From Plutella xylostella (taxonomy: Eukaryota > Arthropoda > Insecta > Lepidoptera > Plutellidae), in NCBI RefSeq assembly GCF_932276165.1, contig NC_064011.1:1505501-1569500 (forward strand): a DNA stretch of 64,000 nucleotides. The letters are read 5' to 3'. The position numbers and the translations under genes were made by a program. Under the pieces are notes generated by a model. That model made no database searches, was not told where the DNA came from, and saw only the letters and a list, made by a program, of their open reading frames with translations. Below are positions 53,224 to 63,480 of the stretch, piece by piece. How positions within the stretch are numbered: the stretch's first letter is position 1; the number at the start of each line of letters is the position of its first letter.

Positions 53224-53552
53224 GGAGAGAGCTATGCTTGGGGTTTCTCTGATGGATCGTATCAGAAATGAGGTTATCGACATAGCTGTCAAAATATGCA
53301 AGCTGAAGTGGCAGTGGGCTGGTCATATCTGCCGAAGAACCGATAACCGTTGGGGTAGACGAGTTCTCGAGTGGAGACCACGAACAAGCAAACGCAGCGT
53401 GGGACGCCCTCCTGCCTGCTGGACTGATGACCTTAGGCGGGTGGCGGGTAGTGGTTGGATGAGGAAGGCCGAAGACCGAGTGTTGTGGCGCTCCTTGGGA
53501 GAGACCTAAGTCCAGCAGTGGATGATTATTGGCTGATGATGATGATGATGAT
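53224..53552 (+). mobile_element. RTE-type LINE 3' end with open frame
   Basis: GGAGAGAGCTATGCTTGGGG to GGCTGATGATGATGATGATG. The frame at 53210-53509 keeps ERAMLGVSLMDRIRNEV and the WTDDLRR block with a 12-base deletion relative to 41835-42323. Confidence 0.88.
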
Positions 53553-53899
53553 GTTTTAACGAATTAGCCGATTTATAATAAATTTTAATATTACTGTATA
53601 GGCTGTATAGGTACCACCTACCTTTATCTTACCATCCAGTGCAGTATGCATTTCCTATACACGTAGTGACATCGAGCGGCGAGTAGCGGGAACTTTAATT
53701 TTATTGCTGAGTGCACAGATGGCGCTAAAATGGGAAATGATATTTAGTGATGTGTTGACAACAATTTTAATTTGTTAACAAGAATTTTTTTATAGTATTA
53801 TGATACGAATATAATTATATACCTATTTAATGTAGGTATGTTTTGTTCTATCTTGTCAATGATAATAAAATTTAATTTTAAGTATAAAAAAAGTCTTCT

Positions 53900-56800
53900 T
53901 TTCAAATTTTGACGTCATTTATTCATAAAGACAATTTCAATAAATGTACTCACTAAATTACAATAATTTGAGATATGTCACTTAGATATAACACAATGGT
54001 GACTGTTATGTCGTTATTAAATATTAATTATTTTCTTCATTTTAGGCAAACACAGATGTGTGGATTTAAGTGGCTAAAATTCAAAATTGTAGTGCTTTTA
54101 ATTAGGCAGAATATTTTAATTTGAATGCATTAAGATTAGTTTAGGATTTAAAGATTTGGAAAAATTTATGAAGGTAATTATAGCATTATGTGAAGCTTAT
54201 TACTGCAGAAAACCTTCTCTCTTATTCTAGCTAGCAAATGGCTCACAATTGGTCATGTGCTTTAAACCACACCAAAATACCCACATTTTATAGCCATAGG
54301 TCAAAAGTTCATTCACAAATACAATAGGTATTTATTAAATTTTGCACACCGACATTATTCTAGTAATTGAAAAAATGTTTTAATAATAATAAAGTCATAA
54401 CAGCACCACACAAAATGGCAATTTAATTTGCGTAGCCCGTAGTCACTTATCACGATGTAGCAATACGGGAAAAGTCTAGTCATTAATGAAAATCTACTTA
54501 ATTAAAAGATTACGATATATTGCGAAGTGTTTTTTTGTAAAGTGTGGCAAAAAAACACGTCTTTTAAAACAAATGCTGATATTAGCAAAAAAAATGCTTC
54601 TGGATCTTTGTTTTGTTATTTTAAACATAGTATACCTACAATAAACTTATACCCTTTTCTTTAAATGACTAGACATTTTAACCTCATCGTTATACCATGA
54701 TAAGTACAACACTACGAATTACGTCTTTACATTTAATAAGCTACAATACTTTACGCTATTGTTATAAGATCAATGTTATTGGAAGACAAATCGTATGGCA
54801 TATAATAATTTTTAGTACATTATCTTTTTTAAATATAAATGCACCTATATATTCGTAACAATGCTACAAAACTATCCGGGGAAAACATCTACTGGGGGTG
54901 CATACAAAATATTAGGAAAATAGATTCAATTATCTATAATATTTAAGTAGACAATGCTTCTGAAAATTTTCAAACAGTTTTGGTAATAGTTTTTTGAAAA
55001 CTGGATATATTTATTTTTTTGGAGTAATTTTGTGCAATGAAGAAATCAATTTCAATTCAATAAGTAATAATGTATGAAAAATATCATTTAAAAAAACCAG
55101 CGTGTGAAAACCTTGATTAGGCATTTGTCAAAACCAGTCAATCATTTCTGGAATGTCATATTTTTGAGTGTCTTTATGAGCTTTTAAAAAAAATGAACTT
55201 AATTTTATGGAGTGTCAAATCAAATTGTCATGTACTTAATTAGTTTTGATATCATCACATCACGTACAATTATGTACTTAAAATGGGTTGTAAGGATCAT
55301 ATTATAAAAACGAAAGCTTCACTCTATATACAGCGGTAAGCAACGAACAAACACAGAAATTACGAAGGAATATATTCTTAAAACTTAAAATCTAATGTCA
55401 CACTAGCCTCATACAAATAAGGTTTACAAAATCACATACTGGAACTGACTTATGTATTTAACTTATACAATACACAATATACATAATAAATCAGCATCGC
55501 TTATCCACTAACCTATTATTACCCTACCTATGCTCTTGATCTAGATATATCTCATGTAGGTTCTATTGGGAATCAGTTATGTCGAGACTTGATATTATTT
55601 GTATTTTAAGATGTTTTACTGGCAGGTTTACTACACAAATTTCCGGATTCAGCCATTTTTATCTGAATAAAATATATAAGTAGGTAACGTTTTACTCAGC
55701 ATTTTATGAATATGATGTCTATGGAACCATCTTTCTCCTTTTGAACTCCTTCTATAATGGTTTCGACCCTTACTGTACTACCACAAAAAACTTTAAACAC
55801 TGTTTACCTTATGTTTAAATCGAAATTTGACAGATTTTGTAGGCGTTTGACAGCAGTAAACATCTGTTAAATACTGTCTAAGTTTTTGTGGTAAGGCCCT
55901 TAATGTTTATTTCACGACTTACATAGACGGTAATATTTTGATTCCCAAATTTTGGCTAGATTATCGCTAGGTATAGATGTCGAGTGAAAATTAGGCGTAC
56001 AAGTAATAATATTACAATAATTATAATATAAAACTCTTTGAAAGCATTACAATTTTAAAACTAGATGTTTACTAGTGTCTTTCTTTTAACATTTATAGGT
56101 ACTGTACAAACATCTAAAGCTAAGGAAAATAGTTTAGGAAGAGTTAAAATTTTCCAAAATCTGCGAGTTTACTTGGAAGAAGAAGAGAGGTAGCCGTATA
56201 TTTGATAAAAACAGATAAAATGATCGAGTTACACAACACATAAATGGAAATTCTTATACTATTATAGATCTTAAACAATTACTGATTAATATAAGTTTGT
56301 ACACTTAAAATATAATATTGTTGCTTATATACTTCAGATTTATGAATTAATATTTCCACCAGACACTAGTAAACAAAAAGTCTTAAATAAATATACGACA
56401 TCAAAGTCAACCATCTCATTTAAAGAATGGCATCAATAAAAACATATAGCTCATTATTGCTTTTACACGTAATATTCCCATAATATATATAAATGTCCGC
56501 TTCTACCGCAAACTATTTCGTAAATAAATAATTTATCTTACACAATTTAAATATAGTGTTCCTCGTAAATTATACTTTATTATCATATCTGATATGTATT
56601 CAAAGTAATTCAACGAGCATTGTCCTTTAAATATAAATATATAATTATTATACAACTCCTTAAATCATGAACATCATGCAATGGGCCGGTAGTATTCTTT
56701 TATCCACAATTATATTTCCTCATTTGTTGACTTTATCATTTGTCATCTAGGTACTCTTTGCGTATTATTTATAGATTTTCTTTCTATGTAACAGTGGATG

Positions 56801-58213
56801 GTTATATTCCCCCTACTAAACAGTATCAACTTTACTTAAATTACACTAAGTACTTTTCATTTCACTTCACTTTCATTATTATTATATCATCGTCAGATTT
56901 TATTTAAATATTTGGCTGTATCTTTCTACTACATTTTAAGATATTTTCAATTGAATAAATTAAGGCGTATAAGAATGCCGGGCTAAGTATATTATGTAAT
57001 TATATACATCGTAGTCTTTAATAATTGAGTACATGGACTTACAAATAAATAACAATGCAAGAGTATTATGTGAATTTCAACTGATAGACAAACATTTTCA
57101 CAAAATATCTCAATTTCTTCCTACTTACATCATTTTGTTGTAAATAACCTAAAATGAACTTCTATAATCTAACCTATCGCATATTTGGGGGCTATATGGG
57201 ATTAAATATATAATTTATATTTTAAAGTAAGTAAGACCTTATATTACTTCTAGAACTTTATCACCATCAACAACATTAATAATGTATTTGAATCTTGAAA
57301 TAATCTTTAATTCATTAATCGGTTTTCTACATACATATTTCTTCAAAAGCGCTATGTCCGGGCTGCACGGAATGTCACTATATCCAGATTTGCGTTAAAC
57401 ACGACAGTGTGATTTGGGGTCGTTTAATACAGAAACAAATGCTATGCAACCCGTTATACCTAAAACTAGGCACAATTTATTTTATGTATGATTCAATTTT
57501 TCTTTATTTTGAAAATATACTTAAAATCTGAAATATTACATTTGAATTATACTTATCAAAGTAGCTATTTATTTCAGTATGTGTTTTTGTTGGTTGACAG
57601 AATATCTTTTTCGTTTATGTAAAGTAAGTAGTTAAGTACTTCCTCAGCAAATACCTATAATATGTTAGATCGTATAACGTACACTGCAGACATGATAACA
57701 TAGGTAATAGTTTTTATAAAATTACGCATTCGGAAAACATCATAACCATTATAAAACCATAAATACAAAATATAAAGCTGAATCAAAATAATAAGAATAA
57801 TAGGTGATACAGTTAGCTGCTTAAGTAGCTGTACACATTTGTACCTTGTCAAACTCACAGACTGCCTATTCAAACATTGACAGTTGGTTATGTAGTTTGA
57901 CAAGGTACACAAGTGTATATCTACTTATGCAGCTGACCGTACGTTCGACCACAGGTTACACGAAAGCTACATTACATGCAACTTTTAATACCTACCTACA
58001 TTTTACACTTTGTCTGTAACATATTTATTTTACTGAAAGTAACATAAATTACATGTTGTAACAGCTACTACACTATATTTTTTAACAAATTCTTCCTGGT
58101 GTTCCATTTAATTTTATTTTAAAAGCGTCTTTTTTAATTCACTCCTTCATTTATTTAGTTGTACACGTTATTTTGCTTGTGTTATGATGTTACTGTCCCC
58201 TCACTGTGGGTCT
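53900..58213 (-). other. repeat-poor AT-rich block, possible long 3' UTR
   Basis: About 4.3 kb without a recognised transposon, in contrast to the rest of the window. On the minus strand it starts after an acceptor-like TATTTACTTTCAG|ACCC (58213) and ends near an AATAAA (53921-53926). All frames close quickly. This fits a non-coding terminal exon, perhaps of Lamp1, whose coding exon stops 1 kb upstream. Inference. Confidence 0.3.
57815..57934. repeat. 120-nt imperfect hairpin
   Basis: Arms of 41 nt (57815-57855 and 57894-57934) pair with about six mismatches and no gaps: AGCTGCTTAAGTAGCTGTAC / complement, then TTGTACCTTGTCAAACT. Loop 38 nt. Could be a MITE or a small-RNA precursor. Confidence 0.6.
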
Positions 58214-58524
58214 GAAAGTAAATATTTTTATTTATATTTAAATTACATATTATGTTTAATATTTTTAATTATATTTATATAGAAATGTAGTACATCACTA
58301 GTATTATCTGTATGAATATCGCTACTGCACGCTAGATGGCGTGACTTTGGGGTCGAAGGGTCACCTCATCTCTTGTAGTATAACTGGTTTGATACCTATT
58401 AATTAATTATATTACTTACTTTGAAAATACCTGTACCTGCTCTCGAGTCATATTTCATAATATGTAAGTAGGTATCTCCTAAATTACAAGGTCTAAAATG
58501 CCTTCTTTTTTAATCGACCTTCGA

Positions 58525-58793
58525 CGGCCGAATGGCGTAGTGGTTAGTGACCCTGACTACTGAGCCGAAGGTCCCGGGTTCGATTCCCGGCTGGGGCAGA
58601 TATTTGTTTAAACACAGATATTTGTTCTCGGGTCTTGGGTGTTGATATTTATATTTAGTATATATCTATCTATGTATTTGTGTAGATATATCAGCTGCCC
58701 GACACCCATAACACAGGTTCTGCCTAGCTTGGGGTCGGATGGCCATGTGTGAGATGTCCCCACATATTATATTATTATATTATATTATATAAT
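58525..58793 (+). mobile_element. tRNA-derived SINE, head 1 / tail 2
   Basis: Same hybrid as 52540-52797, better preserved: A box GGCGTAGTGGTTAGTGACCC, B box GGTTCGATTCCCGGC, tail with GGGGTCGGATGGCC and a (TATTA)n end. Confidence 0.88.
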
Positions 58794-58796
58794 CTT

Positions 58797-59190
58797 GGGC
58801 AGTTTCCCCCCACGCTGATCCCCTGCGGGTTTTTGAGTTCTCACATCTAACTGCCAGTTTCTATAACTCTGTCTATCTATAACTGGTAGTTACTTTCATA
58901 CGATTTTGACAGATTGTTACTTTTGATTATGTCAAAATCGTATGAAAGTAACTACCAGTTATAGATAGATAGAGTTATAGAAACTGGCAGTAAATTGGTG
59001 TTAAAAGATGTGCAGGTGCTAAATCTAAGTACACGCGCAGGTTTCATCACGATATTTTCCTTCCCTGTGTGCCATAGACTTATCTACCTTGTCTATGACC
59101 GTGCGAACACGTGGCATAATTCATCAATCTAGCTATGCTCGTTTCCTCACGATATTTTCCTTCACTGTACCACAGACTTTTCTACCTAGT
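58797..59190 (-). mobile_element. SINE-2 remnant split by a MITE
   Basis: 58797-58847 matches the CCACGCTGGTCC-type body in reverse. After the MITE (58851-58990) the copy resumes (TGTGCAGGTGCTAAATCTAA, TCACGATATTTTCCTTCCC). The end part is present twice, about 100 bp apart (59040 and 59140). Confidence 0.7.
58851..58990. mobile_element. near-perfect hairpin MITE, 140 bp
   Basis: Arms of about 61 bp with one mismatch: CTGCCAGTTTCTATAACTCT...TCGTATGAAAGTAACTACCA; 18-20 nt loop; TAA duplication. Confidence 0.9.
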
Positions 59191-59224
59191 CTATTCACTA
59201 TTACCTATTACAAGACAAACCTGC

Positions 59225-59348
59225 TCACTCCATAGTGTCGTATTGCACCTTCTTGACCTTCACGTATCTCCAGACGGCGTACCCAAGCAGCGTGCCGGCG
59301 GTCGCCAGCGCCAGCGCCGCGCCCACCGCCACCGGGGCTGTTTCAGAT
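59225..59348 (-). CDS. Lamp1: Lamp1 last coding exon (TM and tail)
   Basis: Acceptor CTCTGTCCACAG|A. Encodes SETAPVAVGAALALATAGTL to YDTME and TGA (59227-59225). A possible donor AGCAG|GTTTGT follows the stop, so the 3' UTR may be spliced. Confidence 0.88.
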
Positions 59349-62300
59349 CTGTGGACAGAGAAAAGGCACAGTCAGCAAAACAGATAGTGTATAGTTAGAG
59401 CCCAAGTCACTTTTCTCTTCATTTAGTTGGCGCGATATGATGCCGCATTCACAATATTTCATATAGGTATAACGCGAAGTTTAGCAAAGTTAAGTGTGTC
59501 ATGAATGGCTATGATACCTTGGTATGGTTTGAGGCTATGGAAATTGTGTTTAAATTTAAAGTTAAGTCAAAAGGCATAGATATGGCAAATTTTCTATGCG
59601 GTGTAAATGATTTTCCGCTAGATTCGTACTCTCTCGTTTGTTCGGCTAACGCGGGTTGCAGCGCAGTCGTATAGCATTTGAACAGCGTCGTGAGAGAAGT
59701 AAGCATTCTCAGTAACATGAAACACTTACTGGCCCGCTGGACACCTACCAGACCTCTGGACGAGTAACGCCTGGGTCATGTGTCATGCTAGGTTTTCCCT
59801 CTCAGTACCTAGTCTACATAGAGGTAGTTAGTATTACCTGGCTCTAGCGGAGTCGGACCAGTGCCAGGGCGGTCCGAACTCGCCGTCGCGCTTGAACATG
59901 AAAGCCTGCAGCCGCATCTGCCTCAAGTATAGCTACGTGCCCCTATAAGCAAATCTAGAGGGATCTAGAGGGCTTTTGCCCGTTCTCCCAAGCTACCTAC
60001 TTGTGCTTCTGTTGCGAGTCGCTTGGGATAAGTTGCCATATATAGGTACATATATTCGGCTGGATACGCACACAATGTGTAAACTTCGCGATTGATAGGC
60101 GACTATGAGTTGCATCGCAGTATTCTCAGTAGCGCGAGACACCCACCAGTTTGCTGGACGAGTAGTGCCTGGGTTATCCTGGGTTATGCTTATAAAGGGT
60201 CTCTCAGTACCCTACTCTACATAGAGGTAGTATAGTTAGTATTACCTGGCTCTAGCGGAGTCGGAGCAGTGCCAGGGCGGTCCGAACTCGCCGTCGCGCT
60301 TGAACATGAACGCCTGCAGCCGCATCTGCCGCAGGTACAGCTTGGCGCGGTGGCCCGCCGTGTTACTGGAATATTGGAAACATATCACAAATTAGAGCCG
60401 TGGTTGAGTAAAGCCTCGATGACACGGTAAGGCGATAAGAGATTTTAAATCGGATATTTATGTAGAAGCATCCGTAGTCGACTACGACTACGAAGCGTAC
60501 GTAGCTGGCTTCAGTGATCGTAATTGTCCACCAACGCGCACTTGGCCAGCGTGGTGGACTAGGCCTAAAACCCTTCCTTCATTGGAAGGAGACCCGTGCC
60601 CCAGCAGTAAGGGCGTGATGGGTCGTGATGATGTAGTAAACCACCGCCTTACATTATTATTTAGCATGTAAATACTTAATGTAAGTATGTTTGTAAAACT
60701 TTGTTTTATAATTAGTCTATTTATGTACAGGTCCCACCGGAATACGAATAAAAAAATAGGTATAAACTTTACTTACGTAGCATCTCCTTCTATTAGGTCG
60801 ATGACGGTTTCCTCGGGACAGAAGAAGGACTTCCCGACGGGTGTGGGGAATAGCAGTGTGGACTGCGCTGCTAACGTCACTCTGCGACCTGGAAAATAAT
60901 GTTTGTGTTGACTTACTCTATTATAAGAATTTTAATTACTGAAGCAAGCATTTTAACTTTTTGATCATAATGAAAAAATTAGTATCCCAGTAAATTATAT
61001 AAATAATACAATTCTAACTATCTCACCTTGTTTAGCGGCGTGTTCTAGAATTCTGGCGCTGGAGTTATACGTAAGCCTCAGATTGTCACAATACCAACGC
61101 TCTCCACCAGGTGTCTGAAATATTTTTTAAATTAATTTAAAAAAATGGCATAAGGTAAGTTGGTACATGTTCTGCATTATTTATTGTGCATAGACTTGTT
61201 GACCCTTTGGCGCCCAATCAGGGTACGTTTTGGCGCCCATCGAGGGACTGCTTTGGCATCCAACATTTATAAATATGGGGGAATACAATAAATTTGTGTG
61301 CATTTCAATCAATTACTGTCAATAGTTAAATATATACAAAGAAATACATAAGGTGATTAAGTTCAAAGACTGCGTAACAGGTATTGGCACCCAAACATGG
61401 GACAATATTGGCGCCCAAACATGGGATACTATTTATCGTTGGCGCCCAACCTGGGACCAATTACAGATTAACTTATTCGAACCGTAACTCATTACAACTA
61501 CACCAAATGATTTTTATTAATAAACCTTTCACCAAACTATAGAAAGAGGCATCAAAAATTAAAGCCAAACTTAAGAAGCTGTCCCACATCGGGCGCAAAA
61601 GTCAAATAGTGTCCCATGTTTGGGTACCAATACCTGTTAGACAGTTTTGATTCAAAAATAACGAATTATTTGCATATATTTAACTATTGAAACTATTCAC
61701 AACGCATACCTACTACTGTTTCGACAAAGTTTGGATTACAAAGCAGTAAACATTTCTCCACAGTCCACTCTCAATAATTAATTCCACTATTACCTTCTTA
61801 CTGTTTAATATCTTGTAAACCTGTGTCTAATGGTGTCAATAATATATGATTTATTTTGTCCCACGTCGGGCGCCAAAGTCAAATTTCAAGAACGAACCTT
61901 CTCGAAGGTCCACTCAAGCGTGAACTCCTTGAAGCTGAGCGCGAAGGTCTCGGCGTCGCCGTCGCGGCACGTGCCGTCCACCTTAGCGCTGTTCGGCACG
62001 AATGTGTTCGCGTCCTGGAAGAAATGGTGGTTAGGTATTTTATTTTATATTTTTCCATGAATTCTATTAGTTACACAAATTCTAAATCAAGCTATTTACC
62101 TACTGTAACCTGTACATTTCCCGTGGTTAACGATCCTGCCACGCAAATATTTTGGTAGTAACTAAGTATCATCATGAAAATAACCTCCTAGAGTAGCTAC
62201 TGCACCTTACTTCACACCACTGGCGTATCAGTGACTAATAATCAAACACCCCATTGAAGCCTCCAGAAAAATAAAAAAAAAAAACACACACACACACACA

Positions 62301-62725
62301 AGCCTCCAGTAATAGTTACACGCTAAAGTGGAATTCCGTGCTCCGTGGCTACATGTCGGTGCAATAGCGCCTCATGCTATAGCATCTCAAGAATTATATC
62401 GTAAAGGTATACAGAGTATTGCAAAAAAGCTATACTAATCCGAAAGGGGGTGACTCAGGGGGTCATTCCAAACAACTTTTGCAAATTCGCAAATTATTTC
62501 CATAGAAACTCTGTTGGTTATGTAACTTTTTACTATGGAGATCGATTTTATTTTTCGCGAATTTACAAAACGGTATAGGTAATATAAACTCACCGCCCGC
62601 TCATTAAGCTTGGTCACATAGGAGATGTCGATGAGCGCGTCCACCGTCAGCAGGATGCAAGTCTCTCCCCCTGGACCTTGGAGACGGTAGGTGGCCGTGG
62701 ACAGCGCCCGCTCTGTGGCTGGCTC
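59225..62725 (-). CDS. Lamp1: lysosome-associated membrane glycoprotein (partial 5')
   Basis: Six exons: 62725-62594, 62014-61898, 61114-61027, 60888-60777, 60365-60246 and 59348-59225. They join in frame to 231 codons (230 aa plus stop). The luminal LAMP domain shows spaced cysteines at GETCILL, DGTCRD, WYCDN, SFFCPEE and WHCSDS; WYCDN is an extra Cys compared with the usual four. There is one N-glycosylation sequon, YNSS. Then comes a single membrane helix (APVAVGAALALATAGTLLGY) and a short basic tail VKVKKVQYDTME with a YxxΦ-type signal (YDTM) for lysosomal sorting. The protein would lie in the lysosomal/late-endosomal membrane. The signal peptide exon is not visible and should lie past 62728, probably beyond 64000. 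Family call strong; Lamp1 symbol by analogy with the insect orthologue. Confidence 0.87.
59660..59940 (-). pseudogene. decayed duplicate of a Lamp1 exon
   Basis: Copy of the 60246-60365 exon and its flanking intron. It keeps the donor (GCCAG|GTAATA at 59837) and LRQMRLQAFMFKRDGEFGPP, but the conserved WHC is WHW (TGC to TGG at 59860-59858), there is a one-base insertion near 59927, and no acceptor lies ahead of it. Confidence 0.85.
60246..60365 (-). CDS. Lamp1: Lamp1 coding exon
   Basis: Acceptor AATATTCCAG|T, donor GCCAG|GTAATA. Encodes NTAGHRAKLYLRQMRLQAFM to WHCSDSARA. Confidence 0.9.
60530..60632 (+). repeat. dispersed repeat B in a Lamp1 intron
   Basis: GTCCACCAACGCGCACTTGG, CCTTCATTGGAAGGAGACCC, CCCCAGCAGTAAGGGCGTGA, ending TGATGATG. 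Confidence 0.75.
60777..60888 (-). CDS. Lamp1: Lamp1 coding exon
   Basis: Acceptor TATTTTCCAG|GT, donor GCTAC|GTAAGT. Encodes RRVTLAAQSTLLFPTPVGKS then FFCPEETVIDL. Confidence 0.9.
61027..61114 (-). CDS. Lamp1: Lamp1 coding exon
   Basis: Acceptor AATATTTCAG|ACA, donor AACAAG|GTGAGA. Encodes TPGGERWYCDNLRLTYNSSA to AAKQ. Confidence 0.9.
61198..61885. repeat. TTGGCGCCCAA...GGGAC repeat array in Lamp1 intron
   Basis: Direct copies at 61206, 61228, 61383, 61407 and 61438 and inverted copies at 61580, 61611 and 61857, plus one partial at 61251. AACAGGTATTGGCACCCAAA (61377) and its mirrored partner (61611-61638) make a clear inverted pair. It occupies almost the whole intron 61115-61897; probably a foldback transposon with subterminal repeats. 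Confidence 0.7.
61898..62014 (-). CDS. Lamp1: Lamp1 coding exon
   Basis: Acceptor TTTCTTCCAG|GAC, donor GAGAAG|GTTCGT. Encodes DANTFVPNSAKVDGTCRDGD to EWTFEK. Confidence 0.9.
62278..62301. repeat. (AC)n microsatellite
   Basis: A-run followed by about nine CA units. Confidence 0.8.
62410..62580. mobile_element. MITE E fragment
   Basis: CAGAGTATTGCAAAAAAGCT and GGGGGTGACTCAGGGGGTCA, ACTTTTTACTATGGAGATCG; one end only. It abuts the Lamp1 exon at 62594. Confidence 0.5.
62594..62725 (-). CDS. Lamp1: Lamp1 coding exon with tandem acceptor
   Basis: Acceptor TTCTCCAGCAG|GAG. The first AG of the CAGCAG pair would add one Gln codon (start 62728). Donor CGGGCG|GTGAGT. Encodes EPATERALSTATYRLQGPGG to KLNERA, including GETCILLTVDAL. 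Confidence 0.88.
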
Positions 62726-62767
62726 CTGCTGGAGAATGATAGAGGAGAGGTTTAGAAAATTGGACGT

Positions 62768-63027
62768 CGAATAAATAAATATGTGGGGACATCTTCATCT
62801 TACACACGGCCATCCGACCCCAAACTAGGCAGAACCTGTGATTTGGGTGTCGGACAGCTGATATATTATTATGTACACAAAGACATAGATAGATACATAG
62901 TAAATAGATAAAATACAACCAGACACAAGGCAAACAGAAATGCTCATCACACAGACGTTTCGGGATTCGAACCCGCGGCACCAAGCTTCAAAAGCAGCTT
63001 CACTACCGCCTTAGCTACGGTGCCGTC
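62768..63027 (-). mobile_element. tRNA-derived SINE, head 2 / tail 2
   Basis: On the minus strand a different tRNA-like head (GGTAGTGAAGCTGC, B box GGGTTCGAATCCCG) is joined to the tail found at 52540 and 58525 (GGGGTCGGATGGCCGTGTGT, GATGTCCCCACATATTTATT). Confidence 0.85.
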
Positions 63028-63062
63028 ATCCAATAGAATCTATAACCCAATTCTCATCATCA

Positions 63063-63285
63063 CTATCATCAGTCTATAGCTATCCACTGCTGGACGTAGG
63101 CCTCTCCCAAAGCACGCCACTGGATGCGATCTATAGCTTTCCGCATTCAAACATTACCAGCCTTTCGCAAGTCGTCAAGCCATCTAGCTGGAAGGCAAGG
63201 CAAGGCTGTAAGGCAGCTGCAAGCCCCCACTACGATTGCCTATAGTAGTGGTCTTTACTCCAGGACACGTTTACCCCATCGGTTA
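63063..63285 (-). mobile_element. RTE-type LINE 3' end, diverged subfamily
   Basis: CATCAGTCTATAGCTATCCA, GCTGGACGTAGGCCTCTCCC, CACGCCACTGGATGCGATCT to CCCATCGGTTATCGG. Closer to 18781 and 44633 than to 41835. Confidence 0.75.
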
Positions 63286-63480
63286 TCGGTAAAGTAAAGT
63301 AAAGTAAAAATGTTTATTTCCTTTAAAAATATACAAGAGATGGTGAATTTACTGACCCCCACACTAGGCAATGCCTATCCCGTGGAGGATAGAGATAATA
63401 ATTAACCCATTTAAATACGGCTTTACAAGAACATAAAACTTATACAGTGCAATCTTGGATAAATTTGATATATGTTAGAA
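63286..63480 (-). repeat. LINE 3' tail with (TTTAC)n end
   Basis: On the minus strand: CTCCACGGGATAGGCATTGC, GTGTGGGGGTCAGTAAATTC, then GGAAATAAACATTTTTACTT and TTTAC repeats. Confidence 0.6.

Noticed and set aside
57655..57912. 85-codon minus-strand ORF
   Set aside because: Low-complexity hydrophobic frame that overlaps the hairpin; no coding evidence.
62604..62984. 126-codon minus-strand ORF
   Set aside because: Joins SINE sequence to an out-of-frame reading of the Lamp1 exon; the spliced frame is clearly the LAMP domain.
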